Origin: Roseiarcus sp963783175 | GTDB lineage: Bacteria > Pseudomonadota > Alphaproteobacteria > Rhizobiales > Beijerinckiaceae | Reading direction: 5' to 3' | DNA length: 64,000 bases | Assembly: GCA_963783175.1 (NCBI GenBank) | Contig: CAWANG010000002.1 | Location: 124,001 to 188,000 of the forward strand | Shown here: positions 7,545 to 17,800 of the stretch, in pieces | How the letters are laid out: each line of letters begins with the position of its first letter | Position numbering within the stretch: position 1 is the first letter of the stretch | Notes under the pieces: model-generated | Told to the model about the DNA's origin: nothing | Databases searched by the model: none | Seen by the model: only the letters and a program-made list of their open reading frames with translations | Translations under genes and position numbers: made by a program

Positions 7545-8165
7545 TTAGAGCGCGACGGCCTGCTTGATGATCACCTTGGTGCCGACCGGCACCTGGTTGT
7601 AGAGATCGATTACGTCCTCGTTCACCAGCCGGAAGCAACCGGAAGACACCGCGTGCCCGATCGTCTGCGGCTGATTGGTGCCGTGGATCCGATAGACCGT
7701 CGCGCCGAGATACATCGCCCGTGCGCCGAGCGGATTGCCCGGGCCGCCGGCCATGAATCGCGGCAGATAGGGTTGGCGCTCGATCATTTCCGGCGGCGGG
7801 CGCCAGTCCGGCCATTCCTGCTTGCGCGAAATCTTCTGCAGGCCCGACCATGTGAATCCCTCGCGGCCGACGCCGATGCCGTAGCGAATCGCCCGGTTGT
7901 TGCCCTGCAGCAGGTAAAGGAAGCGCTCTTTGGTATCGATGATGATCGTGCCCGGCGCATCGGTGGTGCGGAAGAACACTTCCTGCTTCTCGTACGCGCC
8001 GGTGAGCTGCTCCTCGTCCGGCGACGGCTGATAGCCGGGCTGGTCGACGACATTCATCTCGTCCTGGCCGGGGACCGCGGTCTGCGCTCCGGCTCCCGCG
8101 CCCGCGAGAACGGCGAGCGCCGCGCCAAACGCAACCCGCAACAACAAACCTGCTCGAACCGTCAT
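7545..8165 (-). CDS. L,D-transpeptidase (YkuD/ErfK family)
   Basis: 206 residues with signal peptide 1-28 (ending GAGAQ). The YkuD catalytic domain covers about residues 70-203. The active-site signature is visible: H161 in RIHGTN, H171 and the nucleophile C177 in HAVSSGCFRLVN. Such enzymes form 3-3 peptidoglycan cross-links or attach proteins to peptidoglycan in the periplasm, replacing D,D-transpeptidases. Proteins of about 200 residues with a single domain of this type occur in many copies in Hyphomicrobiales. It sits between a lipoprotein gene and the amino-acid binding protein gene on the same strand; a shared transcript is possible. Confidence 0.92.
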   Translation of the reverse strand: MTVRAGLLLRVAFGAALAVLAGAGAGAQTAVPGQDEMNVVDQPGYQPSPDEEQLTGAYEKQEVFFRTTDAPGTIIIDTKERFLYLLQGNNRAIRYGIGVGREGFTWSGLQKISRKQEWPDWRPPPEMIERQPYLPRFMAGGPGNPLGARAMYLGATVYRIHGTNQPQTIGHAVSSGCFRLVNEDVIDLYNQVPVGTKVIIKQAVAL

Positions 8166-8211
8166 GCGCTCTCCGTCGATTGGAAATTGAGGTTACAGTC
8201 CCGGCATCGAT

Positions 8212-8676
8212 CTATGCTGAGCGCTTTCCGCAGCGCACGTACACCGATGTGCCATAACGACTTGCGTTGTCGGGATCAACCCAGACCGTCGTGAAGGAAT
8301 TCGGATCGACGTTACTGAGGATGCGATCGTCGGCCGTGCCCGCGTCGCCGGGCGGTCCAAGGAAGGTCTGGCCGTTCGGCCCGGCCTTCAGGACCAATTC
8401 CGACAATTCCTTCTGGTCGGCCAGGTTCATCATCACGCCGCCGCCAGGCCCCTTGTCGATGACATAAGGCCTGTTGCACTGGGCGGCCGCTTCTTTGATG
8501 GTCCGCGCTCGATCCGTGTCCTTGTGATAGGCGGCGAAGCCCCACTTGCCGACGAGCTGATCCGGGCTGATGGAGGCGACGACCGCGGGCGCCGACGGCG
8601 GCGTCTCCGCGCAGCCGACGACGAAAGCGGCAACGAGACCGACCAGCGCCAGCGCGCCGCCGCGACTTGCGATCAC
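8212..8676 (-). CDS. Small lipoprotein
   Basis: 154 residues from a GTG at 8676. I chose this start because a strong GAGGGGG ribosome site lies nine bases upstream and because it puts a lipoprotein signal at the right place: IASRGGALALVGLVAAFVVGC, with lipobox VVGC at the end of the hydrophobic stretch. Earlier ATG codons (8790, 8727) would bury the signal. The mature part has APAVVASISPDQLVGKWGFAAYH, reminiscent of small 'LVGxW' lipocalin-like or protease-inhibitor-like lipoproteins, and two Cys (CNRPYVIDK, YVRCGK). Function not recognised. It precedes the L,D-transpeptidase gene by 46 bases, so the two are probably co-transcribed. Confidence 0.7.
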   Translation of the reverse strand: MIASRGGALALVGLVAAFVVGCAETPPSAPAVVASISPDQLVGKWGFAAYHKDTDRARTIKEAAAQCNRPYVIDKGPGGGVMMNLADQKELSELVLKAGPNGQTFLGPPGDAGTADDRILSNVDPNSFTTVWVDPDNASRYGTSVYVRCGKRSA

Positions 8677-8798
8677 TTGGGACGCCCCCTCATCATTGCG
8701 GCCATTCGAAGCATCCAGCCGATGCATGCCGGCCCATGTGACATTTCGATATTCCCAGCCCTCGCTAGCAAACCGGACGCGCCGGGTCAATCAAGCCA

Positions 8799-9281
8799 TC
8801 ATCGTCGGGTCGAGAGGGCCGGTGGACAGGCTTCGTCGAGGGCCGATTTCGCGCCGGCCAGGGCGCCTATGTCGACTGGGACCGGCGGCCACGATCCGTC
8901 CGTCCCGGCCGCGTCGTCGAACAGAGTCACCGTCGCCATTTGCGCGCTCTGCAGCCGGCATACTAGCCAAAGGGGCATCGTCATCCTCAGGCGCCCGCTC
9001 TTGCGAGGCAAGGCGGCGAACGCCGGCCCTTCGGGGCCGACGATGAGGAGCGCGCCGTTCTTCCCAGCTTCAATCGCCTCCTTGGTGTCTAAATCCCGAA
9101 CCGCGAGATCGAGGCGCGCGTTTCGGCCCCCGGGGCGATAGGTGAGCCGCACTGTAAGTTCCGCCGCCTGCCCCTCGCCAAGCGCGAGAGGCTCGGCGTC
9201 CTCGGCCGCCGCATCGTCGCGGGATAGAACTTTTCCAGCGTGGCCCCCTAACTTTCGCGTCGCCCTTGAGGTCGCCTCAGG
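8799..9281 (-). pseudogene. Remnant of an unrecognised gene lacking its start
   Basis: From a GTG at 9152 the frame gives 117 residues (LTYRPGGRNARLDLAVRD ... LWLVCRLQSAQMATVTLFDD) with good protein texture and a coherent end. Reading upstream, the same frame stays open and protein-like to 9281 (GGHAGKVLSRDDAAAED...), where a TGA blocks it; no ATG, GTG or TTG occurs between 9153 and 9281. So the gene looks 5'-truncated, with its start and any signal peptide missing. The next 500 bases also contain gene debris. Alternatively the GTG at 9152 is a real start and the upstream coding look is accidental. No family recognised. Confidence 0.45.
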
Positions 9282-9435
9282 TCAGAATAGGAGGCGAGGA
9301 GGCGAGTCAGCAATCCCCACGCTTAGGCCGTTTTGTCCGACGTTTCCCCGTTGGCCGCGTCCGCACGGCCGGTCGATCGCGGAGGGCCCGAACACAGACG
9401 ATGTCGGCGGGCGTGCCGCGCGCGCGACCGGACCC

Positions 9436-9681
9436 TCAACCTCCCACGAGGTTGCGTACCTTCTGGCTCAGCGCCGTCAAGACGAATGGCTTGGTGATCA
9501 CGGCCATTCCTGCTGCCAGGAGCCCGTTGCCAACTGCCGCGTTCTCAGCGAACCCGACCGCCGAGAGGCTGACTTGGCCTCGAAGTCGGCCAGAGGCGAC
9601 CGGGACGCCGTCCCGGCAGACTGCGCGATTGACGTTCAGCGCCGAGAGCCTCCGAGCCTCGGGGGCGGAAGTGTCGCAGTC
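9436..9681 (-). pseudogene. Chimeric remnant: lhr fragment joined to receiver-domain tail
   Basis: Read on the minus strand, one frame between a stop at 9682 and a TGA at 9436-9438 gives two recognisable pieces. The first, RLSALNVNRAVCRDGVPVA, matches the C-terminal part of the intact Lhr of this window (RLSALTANRVVYRDGLPVA); at DNA level 9596-9651 agrees with 14975-15030 at about 49 of 56 bases by hand count. The second, GFAENAAVGNGLLAAG then MAVITKPFVLTALSQKVRNL, is the last third of a response-regulator receiver domain, including the conserved Lys-Pro-Phe. There is no start codon. It is a junction of two dead gene fragments. Confidence 0.7.
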
Positions 9682-9842
9682 TCAATCCCGGCTTCCGATC
9701 AATTCCTTGCAGTCTATGCGCGCATCGCCATTCGAGTTTCTCGCCATGGAACGAGTTCCCGCCTCACAGAGTTCAGTTCTCAAGAGTTCAGTTCCGCGCC
9801 TCAAGGGCAGGCTCGGGTTTACACGTTGCGAAGAGACCGTCG

Positions 9843-11039
9843 ATGAGGATTGCGCAGATTTCTCCGCTATTTGAACGCTGCCCGCCTAAACTATACGGAG
9901 GGACAGAACGGATTGTTTCCTATTTGACTGAGGAATTGGTCAGGCAGGGGCATGACGTGACCCTGTTCGCCAGCGGAGATTCGCGGACGTCGGCCCGCTT
10001 GGAGCCCGGCTGCCAATTTGCTCTGCGGCTTGATCCGCGCATCAAGGACGCCATTCCCTACCACATCGTCATGCTCGACAAGGTCCGAAAGATGGCCGAC
10101 GAGTTCGACGTCCTGCACTTCCATGTCGACGTCCTCCACTACCCGATCATTCGCGACTTCGCCGACCGAACCGTGACTACGCTGCATGGCCGTCTCGACC
10201 TGGAGGAGCTTCATCCCCTGTACGCGACCTTCGCCGGCGCGCCCCTGGTCTCGATTTCGAACGATCAGCGCAAGCCCATGCCCCCGGTCAAGTGGGCGGG
10301 AACGGTTCATCACGGCCTTCCCCGGGATGTGTTGTCGTTCAACCCGGCGCCGGACGGCGGTTATCTCGCGTTCCTGGGGAGAATTTCGCCAGAGAAGCGT
10401 CCCGACCGCGCTATCGAGATCGCCAAGCGCGCAGGAGCGAAGTTGAAGATCGCGGCAAAGATCGATCGGGTGGACGAGGCCTATTGGAATGACGTTATCA
10501 GGCCGATGATCGCAGCGGCGCCAAATGTCGAGTTCGTCGGCGAGATCAACGAGCGCGAGAAGTCAGATTTCCTTGGCAACGCCGCCGCGTTGCTGTTTCC
10601 GATCGACTGGCCCGAACCGTTCGGCCTCGTCATGATCGAGGCGATGGCCTGCGGCACGCCGGTGATCGCATTCCGCCGCGGCTCGGCGCCGGAAGTCATC
10701 GATCATGGAGTGACGGGCTTCCTCGTCGACGACATGTCCGAGGCCGTCGCGGCGGCTCGGCGCGTCGGCGTGCTTGATCGCGCGAAGGCGCGCGCTGTCT
10801 TCGAACGGCGCTTCGCTATCGAACGTGTCGCGTTTGACTACCTGCGGATCTATCGCAACCTTCCCGGCTTGCGGATCGGCCGTCAGCGCGCTCCGCGAAC
10901 CGACGAACTGGGGCTTGGGCTGATAGCCGCGGCAAACCGCATCGAAGAGCCCATCATGCTGAGGCCAGGACGACGTAACGGCGCTAGCGTCAGCCGTCTG
11001 GAGTCGCTCGAGTTCATGAAGTCCGCGCCCGACGACTGA
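9843..11039 (+). CDS. GT4-family glycosyltransferase
   Basis: 398 residues. The N-terminal Rossmann-like half begins MRIAQISPLFERCPPKLYGG, with GGTERIVSYLTEELVRQGHDV for the acceptor side. The C-terminal half shows the GT-B retaining signature: LAFLGRISPEKRPDRAIEIA near residue 178 and EPFGLVMIEAMACGTPVIAF near residue 257, the EX7E motif that binds the nucleotide sugar. The subgroup resembles cytosolic glucosyltransferases often found beside debranching-enzyme-like genes, as here (convergent, 73 bases). The product may be a glucoside or storage glucan; I cannot tell. A basic 60-residue tail follows the catalytic domain. Confidence 0.88.
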   Translation: MRIAQISPLFERCPPKLYGGTERIVSYLTEELVRQGHDVTLFASGDSRTSARLEPGCQFALRLDPRIKDAIPYHIVMLDKVRKMADEFDVLHFHVDVLHYPIIRDFADRTVTTLHGRLDLEELHPLYATFAGAPLVSISNDQRKPMPPVKWAGTVHHGLPRDVLSFNPAPDGGYLAFLGRISPEKRPDRAIEIAKRAGAKLKIAAKIDRVDEAYWNDVIRPMIAAAPNVEFVGEINEREKSDFLGNAAALLFPIDWPEPFGLVMIEAMACGTPVIAFRRGSAPEVIDHGVTGFLVDDMSEAVAAARRVGVLDRAKARAVFERRFAIERVAFDYLRIYRNLPGLRIGRQRAPRTDELGLGLIAAANRIEEPIMLRPGRRNGASVSRLESLEFMKSAPDD

Positions 11040-11112
11040 GCGCGCCTCACGGAATCAAGCACCGGAAAGCGCGCTGCCTTTGGCGGAGATGCAAGCTCGC
11101 GCGCTAACGTTC

Positions 11113-13338
11113 CTAGTTGGCCGCGAGCACGCCGACATTTCCCTTCTTGTCCAGAACATCCACCACGACGTGGCGGTTGGACCGTCGCAGCGCGACGTCC
11201 GCCGAACCCCCTTGGACCGCCAAGCCTCGTAGCACGATCTCGTCGAGAAACTGGGGAAGAACCGGCTCGCGGAAGGTGATGCATCGGCCGGCGGCGTCGA
11301 ATGCCAGGCCGACGCACGATTGAATGAGATAGAGCGGCGCTGCCGCCGCCCAGGCCTGCGGCGCGCAAGCGACCGGATAAAATGTCGGCCCGCGCGTCTG
11401 CTGTCGCGGGAAGCCGCAAAACAACTCGGGCAGGCGCCTGAGGTCGACATAGGCGGAAACGTCAAACAGGCCTTCAAATATTCGCGCCGCTTCGCGCCGG
11501 AAACCATACCGGGCGAATCCCGCGGCGATCAGCGCGTTGTCGTGCGGCCAGACGGAGCCATTGTGATAACTCATCGGATTGTAGCGGGCTTCGGTCGAAG
11601 CGATCGTACGCACCCCCCACCCGCAGAAGCATGAACTCGCCATCAGCGTGCGGACGACCGCGGGCGCACGTTCGGGGAAGGCCACGCCTGCGAACAGGGC
11701 ATGGCCGGCATTGGAGGCGCGAACGCGGCAAGGCTGCTTATCGCCGTCGAGCGCCAGAACATAGGAGCCGAGGGACTCGTCGAAAAAGCGCTCGTCGAAC
11801 CGGCGCTGCATCGCATTCGCCTTCTGTTCGAACGCGGTCGCGCGCTCGGGATCGGCGAGCCGCCGCGTGATCTGCTCGGCCGCTCGCCACGCCGCGTAGA
11901 CGTATGCCTGGACCTCGGCCAGAGCGATCGGGCCCTGCGCCAGTCGTCCGTCGGCGTGGAAAATGGCGTCGTGGCTATCCTTCCAGCCCTGGTTGACGAG
12001 GCCCTGACTGCTCCTGGTTCCATATTCGACAAAGCCATCGCCGTCGCGGTCGCCATAACGATCGATCCAGTCGAGGGCCGACTGGATGTGCGGCCACAAT
12101 CGGCGGATGGCAGCGAGATCGCCGGTGCGCTCGAGATAGGCCCCCGCCAGCACGACGAACAGCGGCGTCGCGTCGACGCTGCCGTAGTAGCGGCGGAAAG
12201 GCACCTCGCCGAGATTAGCCATCTCGCCATGACGGGCTTCGTGCAGGATTTTGCCTGGCTCCGCATCCGACGCGGCGTCGACGGCGGTCGCCTGGCAGGC
12301 CGCAAGATGTTCGAGCACGCCGCGAGCGATAGAGGGATCGAGCCACAACGTCTCGAGCGCCGTGATGATCCCGTCCCGTCCGAACACGGCGCTGAACCAG
12401 GGAATCCCGGCGTAAGGATAGGGTCCCTCGGGCAGATCGGTCATCAGCATGTAGAGGTCGGCGACGCTGCGGCGGGCGGCTTCATTGAAGATTTGATTGG
12501 AGGTATCGATCGACGCGGCGCGTGAAGCGGATGCGCGCAGTCCGCGCCGGGCATCGCGGAGCGCGATGAAAAACGCCCGGTGCGCCTCGGGCGTTCGCTG
12601 CTCGTTGCGGCAGTCGATTTCGACGAACAACGAGCGGCTCTCGCGCGGGGCGAGGTCGAGGTCGAAGATGGCCTCGTGCGCCGAGAGCTTCGTCGGCGCG
12701 GGATCGAATCCGATCGTCGTCGATCGGCGCCGCTTGTCGAGACCGGTATAGCTCAGCGTCGCCTGGCTCCCGCCGATCTTGGGCAGATGGGTCTCTCCCC
12801 GTCGCGCTCGATGCGCTCCGCGCACCTCGAACAAGTCGGCAAAATCGGCCGCGAAGCTGATTCCCAATTCCATGCGTCGCGGCTTGTCGTCGAAATTGCG
12901 TACGTTCAGCCTCTCGAAGCAGCCGGCGTTCCATAGAAATCGCGACCGCCTGAGGTGGATGAGGTCGTGCTCGAGCCGGAGGCGCCCGGCCGCGTCGAGC
13001 AGGTCCGGATTGGTCAGATCGCAAGTCAGGGTGGCGTTATCGTCGCGCAACGTCGAACTGAGCAGAATCGGGCGCGCGCCATCGAGAGTTACGATTAATC
13101 GGGAAAGATGGCGGGTGTCGCGATAGTAGAGGCCCTGCGCCGTGCCCGCGCCAGACGAGGCGTCGCCATTGCGATCGAATACGGCGAAGGAATCGCCGTG
13201 CTTCAAGATCAGCGGCCGCAGGTCTTGCAGCGAAGAGGCGGCGGCGATCGCGAAGGGCGGATGAGGCTCGGCCTCCTCGACGCTCTCCGAGCCGGGCGCG
13301 GGTGCTGACGGGATCGTCCTTTGGCTGTCGGGCTGCAT
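11113..13338 (-). CDS. Amylo-alpha-1,6-glucosidase / glycogen-debranching-like enzyme
   Basis: 741 residues starting at ATG with GGAGGGAAC upstream. Residues about 40-230 form the beta-rich N-terminal domain of debranching-enzyme-like proteins (LKHGDSFAVFDRNGDASSG, YYRDTRHLSRL). Residues about 290-730 form an (alpha/alpha)6 barrel, with the typical PWFSAVFGRDGIITALE block near residue 312 and DSHDAIFHADGRLAQGP near 457. This two-domain protein is common in Proteobacteria and annotated as amylo-alpha-1,6-glucosidase; exact substrates are poorly known. It faces the GT4 gene tail to tail. Both probably act on an alpha-glucan or related glucoside in the cytosol. Confidence 0.88.
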   Translation of the reverse strand: MQPDSQRTIPSAPAPGSESVEEAEPHPPFAIAAASSLQDLRPLILKHGDSFAVFDRNGDASSGAGTAQGLYYRDTRHLSRLIVTLDGARPILLSSTLRDDNATLTCDLTNPDLLDAAGRLRLEHDLIHLRRSRFLWNAGCFERLNVRNFDDKPRRMELGISFAADFADLFEVRGAHRARRGETHLPKIGGSQATLSYTGLDKRRRSTTIGFDPAPTKLSAHEAIFDLDLAPRESRSLFVEIDCRNEQRTPEAHRAFFIALRDARRGLRASASRAASIDTSNQIFNEAARRSVADLYMLMTDLPEGPYPYAGIPWFSAVFGRDGIITALETLWLDPSIARGVLEHLAACQATAVDAASDAEPGKILHEARHGEMANLGEVPFRRYYGSVDATPLFVVLAGAYLERTGDLAAIRRLWPHIQSALDWIDRYGDRDGDGFVEYGTRSSQGLVNQGWKDSHDAIFHADGRLAQGPIALAEVQAYVYAAWRAAEQITRRLADPERATAFEQKANAMQRRFDERFFDESLGSYVLALDGDKQPCRVRASNAGHALFAGVAFPERAPAVVRTLMASSCFCGWGVRTIASTEARYNPMSYHNGSVWPHDNALIAAGFARYGFRREAARIFEGLFDVSAYVDLRRLPELFCGFPRQQTRGPTFYPVACAPQAWAAAAPLYLIQSCVGLAFDAAGRCITFREPVLPQFLDEIVLRGLAVQGGSADVALRRSNRHVVVDVLDKKGNVGVLAAN

Positions 13339-13500
13339 GTTCCCTCCAACTCGAGTTCAGGCAAACACGAGGGCTGAATTGCGTCCGGGCGACGTCAAGG
13401 CAAGAGGCCGGCCAAACTTAGGCGCTCGATCGCGGCTCTTATCGGGCGAAACCGAATCCAAATGGCGGAATTTGGCGTTAGCTCTCGGGGTCAATGAGTA

Positions 13501-14658
13501 TTAGTCGGGCCGCGTCCAGGGGACCGACGCGCCCACGTCGCAGGACCGCTCCGAGGCCGGCTGCGCAACCCGGACTTGCTTCGCCAGCCATTCCAACCGC
13601 GACGTTGGCGGCCGCTTCGCGCTGATATCAGGCGAGGGGCGAGACGTCTGCGCGCCCCGCCAGGTCACCAGCATGAACCAGAAAAGCGAGACCGTCACCA
13701 CCGCCATCCCGATGAAGAAAAGCGGCGTTGCGAGGAACTGCAAATCCGGTATCCACTGGGACAGCGGGAAGGAGATCAACGGGGTCAGCACCGGGGTTAG
13801 CAAGAAAAACATCGTCACGTAACCGTTGTCGTTTTTCGTCGCCGACAGTGCGGTTTGATAAAAGACCCGGCCGGCGGCGGAGGACGCAAGCGTACCGAAA
13901 AGCAAAAGCAATATGGCGAGAGCCGACTGTTCACTTAGCTGAGCGCCGAAATTCGATGTTGCGACGGCGACGGGAATCAAAAAGAGCGACGACACCACGA
14001 AATTGGCTGCAATTGCAGCTGATTCGTCGAAGTCCGAAAACCATTTGAAGACGAGGGTCCCGTTCAAGGCGAAGAAGATCGGCGCCGGAAGCGCATAAAT
14101 CCATTTGCTGTGAAGCGCGTTTTCGATGACCTGATGCGCCAGAATTTTGCTGTCGGCGTTGATCTGGCTCCAGGCGATCGTCATCGCGCCGCAAAACGCG
14201 ACGAGGAAGCAACCGACGAATACGGCCGGCGGGACCGCGACCGACCTCCTTGAGACGATGAGCGCAACCAAAGCCGCCCAAAAAGGAGTCAAGTTCAATA
14301 TTGCCGCGGTTATGATGGGATGAGCGCTGCTGAGGCCAATGTCGTATAAAATGAGCCCTGCCGTGCCGACGAGGAACACGGCGGCCAGCTTGGGCAGATT
14401 CCGGACGTCCAGCAATATAGCCGCGAAGTCACGGCGCGTATCCGCTCGCGCGATCAGCAGAGGGACTGAAAACAGCAGTGCGCACTGCGTGAAGCCAATG
14501 AAGTCCATCGAAGTGAGATTGCGCGCCGCCGGGGCGGAAAAGGGCGGCTGGAGGGCCAGGAGGAGCGCGGTCGCGACGGCGTAAAAGGTCCCCCGGCGAT
14601 AATTGGCTGGACCGGTTGACGTCGTCCGAGGGGTCTTCTCCCCGAGGCTTCTTCGCAT
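13501..14658 (-). CDS. DMT/EamA-type permease
   Basis: 385 residues from ATG 14658, which has GAGGGAAG just upstream; a TTG at 14691 lacks any ribosome site. About ten hydrophobic segments are visible, beginning FYAVATALLLALQPPFSAPA, in the two-times-five-helix arrangement of the drug/metabolite transporter superfamily: NLTPFWAALVALIVSRRSVA ends the first half and LLTPVLTPLISFPLSQWIP the second. The last 60 residues (RPSPDISAKRPPTSRLEW...) are a cytosolic tail not usual for the family. Substrate unknown. Inner membrane. Confidence 0.85.
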   Translation of the reverse strand: MRRSLGEKTPRTTSTGPANYRRGTFYAVATALLLALQPPFSAPAARNLTSMDFIGFTQCALLFSVPLLIARADTRRDFAAILLDVRNLPKLAAVFLVGTAGLILYDIGLSSAHPIITAAILNLTPFWAALVALIVSRRSVAVPPAVFVGCFLVAFCGAMTIAWSQINADSKILAHQVIENALHSKWIYALPAPIFFALNGTLVFKWFSDFDESAAIAANFVVSSLFLIPVAVATSNFGAQLSEQSALAILLLLFGTLASSAAGRVFYQTALSATKNDNGYVTMFFLLTPVLTPLISFPLSQWIPDLQFLATPLFFIGMAVVTVSLFWFMLVTWRGAQTSRPSPDISAKRPPTSRLEWLAKQVRVAQPASERSCDVGASVPWTRPD

Positions 14659-14856
14659 CGCTTCCCTCGCCGACGGCCCATTCGATTTCAATGCTCGAGA
14701 CGTCAGTAAGTTCCACGAGCTTGTGGGACTCGGATGTCCGAAACTGATGCGAGGCGCGCCGGAGACGTGGGATTTACTGCGAAATTGCGATCAGACCTTG
14801 GCGGATTGACTAAACTATTTTTGATATTGCTCATCGGAGCCGGCCGGAGGCCGCGC

Positions 14857-17800
14857 TCAGACGAGGTCGGCGAGCAAGCCACGCGCTGCCGAACGGACCA
14901 GCCGCTTTTCGGCTTCCCATTGGTCGGCGGATTCGAGGTCGGTCAGGAACTGCGCCTTGCCGCCGGTGAGCGCGGCGACCGGCAGGCCGTCCCGGTAGAC
15001 GACGCGATTGGCGGTCAGCGCCGAGAGCCTTTGGCCCGGCGTCAGGATGCCGATCAGGTTGAGCGGATCGGCGCCGGACAGCGACACCCACTGGCCGGAC
15101 GCCGGCCAGCGGCGAATCTCGCGCAGAAGGCCAACCGCGTCCGGCAGCGCGAACTGCTCGCCGGAGAAACCGGCGACGAAGCGGCCGCCGCGAATCTCCC
15201 CTCGGGCCTCGAGCCGACGGTACACCCTGAGCAAATCGCGCCAGGGCGGCAGCCATCCGGGCTCCTGCGCCAATAGCCGCCAGAAGACGACGCCATAGCG
15301 CCTGAGCAGCGCGCGCGCCGCATACTCGATCGCCTCACCGCGGGACTGATCGCCGCCAACGCTCTCGCGCGCGCGGCCGATCGCCGACCAGCGGCCGCCG
15401 CTCTCGATGTCGAATGAGAGCACGCGCCCGCGCCGCTTCGCCCCGGGTGGCGGTTTGCGGTGTCCCGACGGCACCAGCAGAGCCCGCAGGCCGCCGAAAC
15501 TGTCGGAAGACGCGAGCCCGAGCGCCACGAGCTCGCCCAGCGCTTCTTCGAGTTGGGGCCGCAGCAGTCGCGCGGCGTCCGCGAGTTCGTCGAAGAACAT
15601 CGCGCCGCGCGCCTTGAGGCAATCGAGCGCGGCCTCGGCGCGTCCGCTCAGAGGCGCCGCGCCGCTCAAGGGCGCGAGCGCCATCCACAGCGGGGCGCGG
15701 CGACGCTCGATGAGGGCGATCGGCGTCGCGCCGACCGGCGTCGCATGGCGCGCGCGCCCATTTGCGCCCGCAGGCGGCGTCAATCGGGCCCAAGCCGTCC
15801 GCCCGGCGAGACATTGGACGTCGAGCCACGAAGCCTGGTAGCCCTTGAGCCGCGCCGGCAGGATCTCGGTTTCCCAAGCCTTGGCCGGCGCTTCGAAGCC
15901 TTCGAGCGCGCTTAAGGTCGCGGGAAGCGAGTCAGGCCCCTCGAGCCGCGTCTCTTCCGCCACGTGCTGCCAGGCGAACAGGAAGCGGAGGAAGTCCCGC
16001 GCCGCGACGGGATCGATTTCCGACCGCAGCCGTCGAACGGTGTTGTGATGGATGCGCGCGAGCAGACGGCGGTCGCACCATTGCTCGTCGTTGACGCCGG
16101 GAAGGAAACGGCCCCTCAGAATTGCGCCTTCGCCTTCCAGCGCCGCAAGCGCGCCAGCCGCCGCTCCCGGCTCGAGTCCGAGCGGCGCCGTCAAAGCCGT
16201 CGGCGTGACCGGCCCGAGACCCTCGAGCCTGCCGCGCAGGATCTCGATAAGCGCCCCGTCGCGCGACCACGTCGCTGCGCCCTGGTCGGCGGGCGGCGCA
16301 ATCTCCGGATCGAGCCGCGCCTCCGGCCACAGGGCCTTAAACTGGTTCAGGCGCTCGGCCGGAATCCAGAGCCTCGCCTGCGGCGCCTGCAAAAGCGTGA
16401 CGCGCTTGTCCCGCGCCAGCAAGTCGAGCCATTCGCTCCACCCGGGCGCGGCGCGAGCCTCGGCTTCGGTCAGCGACCCCAGCCACAGCAGCGCGTCATG
16501 AAGCTCCTCGGGATTGACGGGATCGGGCCAGGCCTCCGATCGAACCTTGGCAATCGCCTCCGGATCGAGCCGGCCGAGATCGGACGCGCTCTCGGGATCG
16601 CGCCAGCGCCGGGCCATGACGGCCTGAGTGCGCCGCTCTTCCAAAGGCGCGTCGTCGAGGAAGGCGTAAGGTCTGGCGTTCAGCGCCTCGAGCGCGAGCA
16701 GAGAGGGCTCGGTCAGGTCGCACGGAACGACGCGAATGTCGCCAGCCTCGAGCCGCGCCAGCAGCCGCTCCAGCCCGTCGATGTCCATGGCCTCGTGCAG
16801 GCAGTCGCTGATCGCCTGATTGGTCAGCGGATGGTCGGGGACTTCCCGCTCGCCGACCAGATTCTCGGCGCAGGCGATCTGATCGGGGAATACCGCCGCG
16901 ATCAGGTCCTCCGCCTGCATCCGCAGGAATTGCGGCGGCACCTTCTTGCCGCTGCGAAACCGCGGCAGCGCCAGCGCCACGCCGGCGACCCAGCGCCATC
17001 GGGTCGTGAACATCGGCGCATCGAGCATCGCCTGGACGAGCACCGCGCGCACGCTGTTGGAATGAAGGTAACGCGCGACGTCGCCGAGCTCGAAGCTGTG
17101 GGCGGTGGTCAGCGACAGCACGATATTGTCCTCCGTGGCCGCCGCCTGGAGCTCGAAGTTGAATTTGCGGCAAAAGCGCTTGCGCAGCGCCAGGCCCCAT
17201 GCGCGATTGATCCGGCTGCCGAACGGGGCATGGATGACGAGCTGCATGCCACCCGCCTCGTCGAAGAAGCGCTCGATAATGATCGCGTCCTGGGTCGGCA
17301 ATGAGCCGAAGGCGGCCGCGGCCGCAGCGAGATAGTCGACGAGCTGAAGCGCCGCCTCTTCGCCAATGCCGACCTCGTCGATGAGCCAGCGGTTAGCCGA
17401 AGCGCGGGAGCGGTCGGCGCTCAGGAGCGCCGCGATGTCGGCGCGCAGACGCGATACGGACAAGGAAAGCTCGTCGGTCCGGCCCGGCGCCTCGCCGAGC
17501 CAGAACGGGATATTCGGCGGCTGCCCCTTGGCGTCCTCGACCCGGACGGTCCCGCGCTCGACCCGCTGGATGCGGTAAGAGGCGTTGCCGAGCTGAAAAA
17601 TGTCGCCGGCCATGCTTTCGATAGCGAAATCCTCGTTGACCGAGCCGATGACCTGATTCTCCGGCTCGAGGAGCACCTGGTAATCGGCAGTGTCCGGAAT
17701 CGTGCCCCCCGAGGTCAGCGCGGTCGTTCGCGCGCCGCGCCGGCCGCGCAAGATCCGATTGACAGCGTCGCGATGGATGAGCGCCCCGCGGCGGCCGCGA

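Noticed and set aside
6508..7548. 346-codon + strand frame opposite the AapJ-like gene
   Set aside because: Antisense shadow of a clear periplasmic binding protein.
9142..9846. 234- and 202-codon + strand frames before the GT4 gene
   Set aside because: They run antisense to two minus-strand remnants with recognisable protein text and have none of their own.
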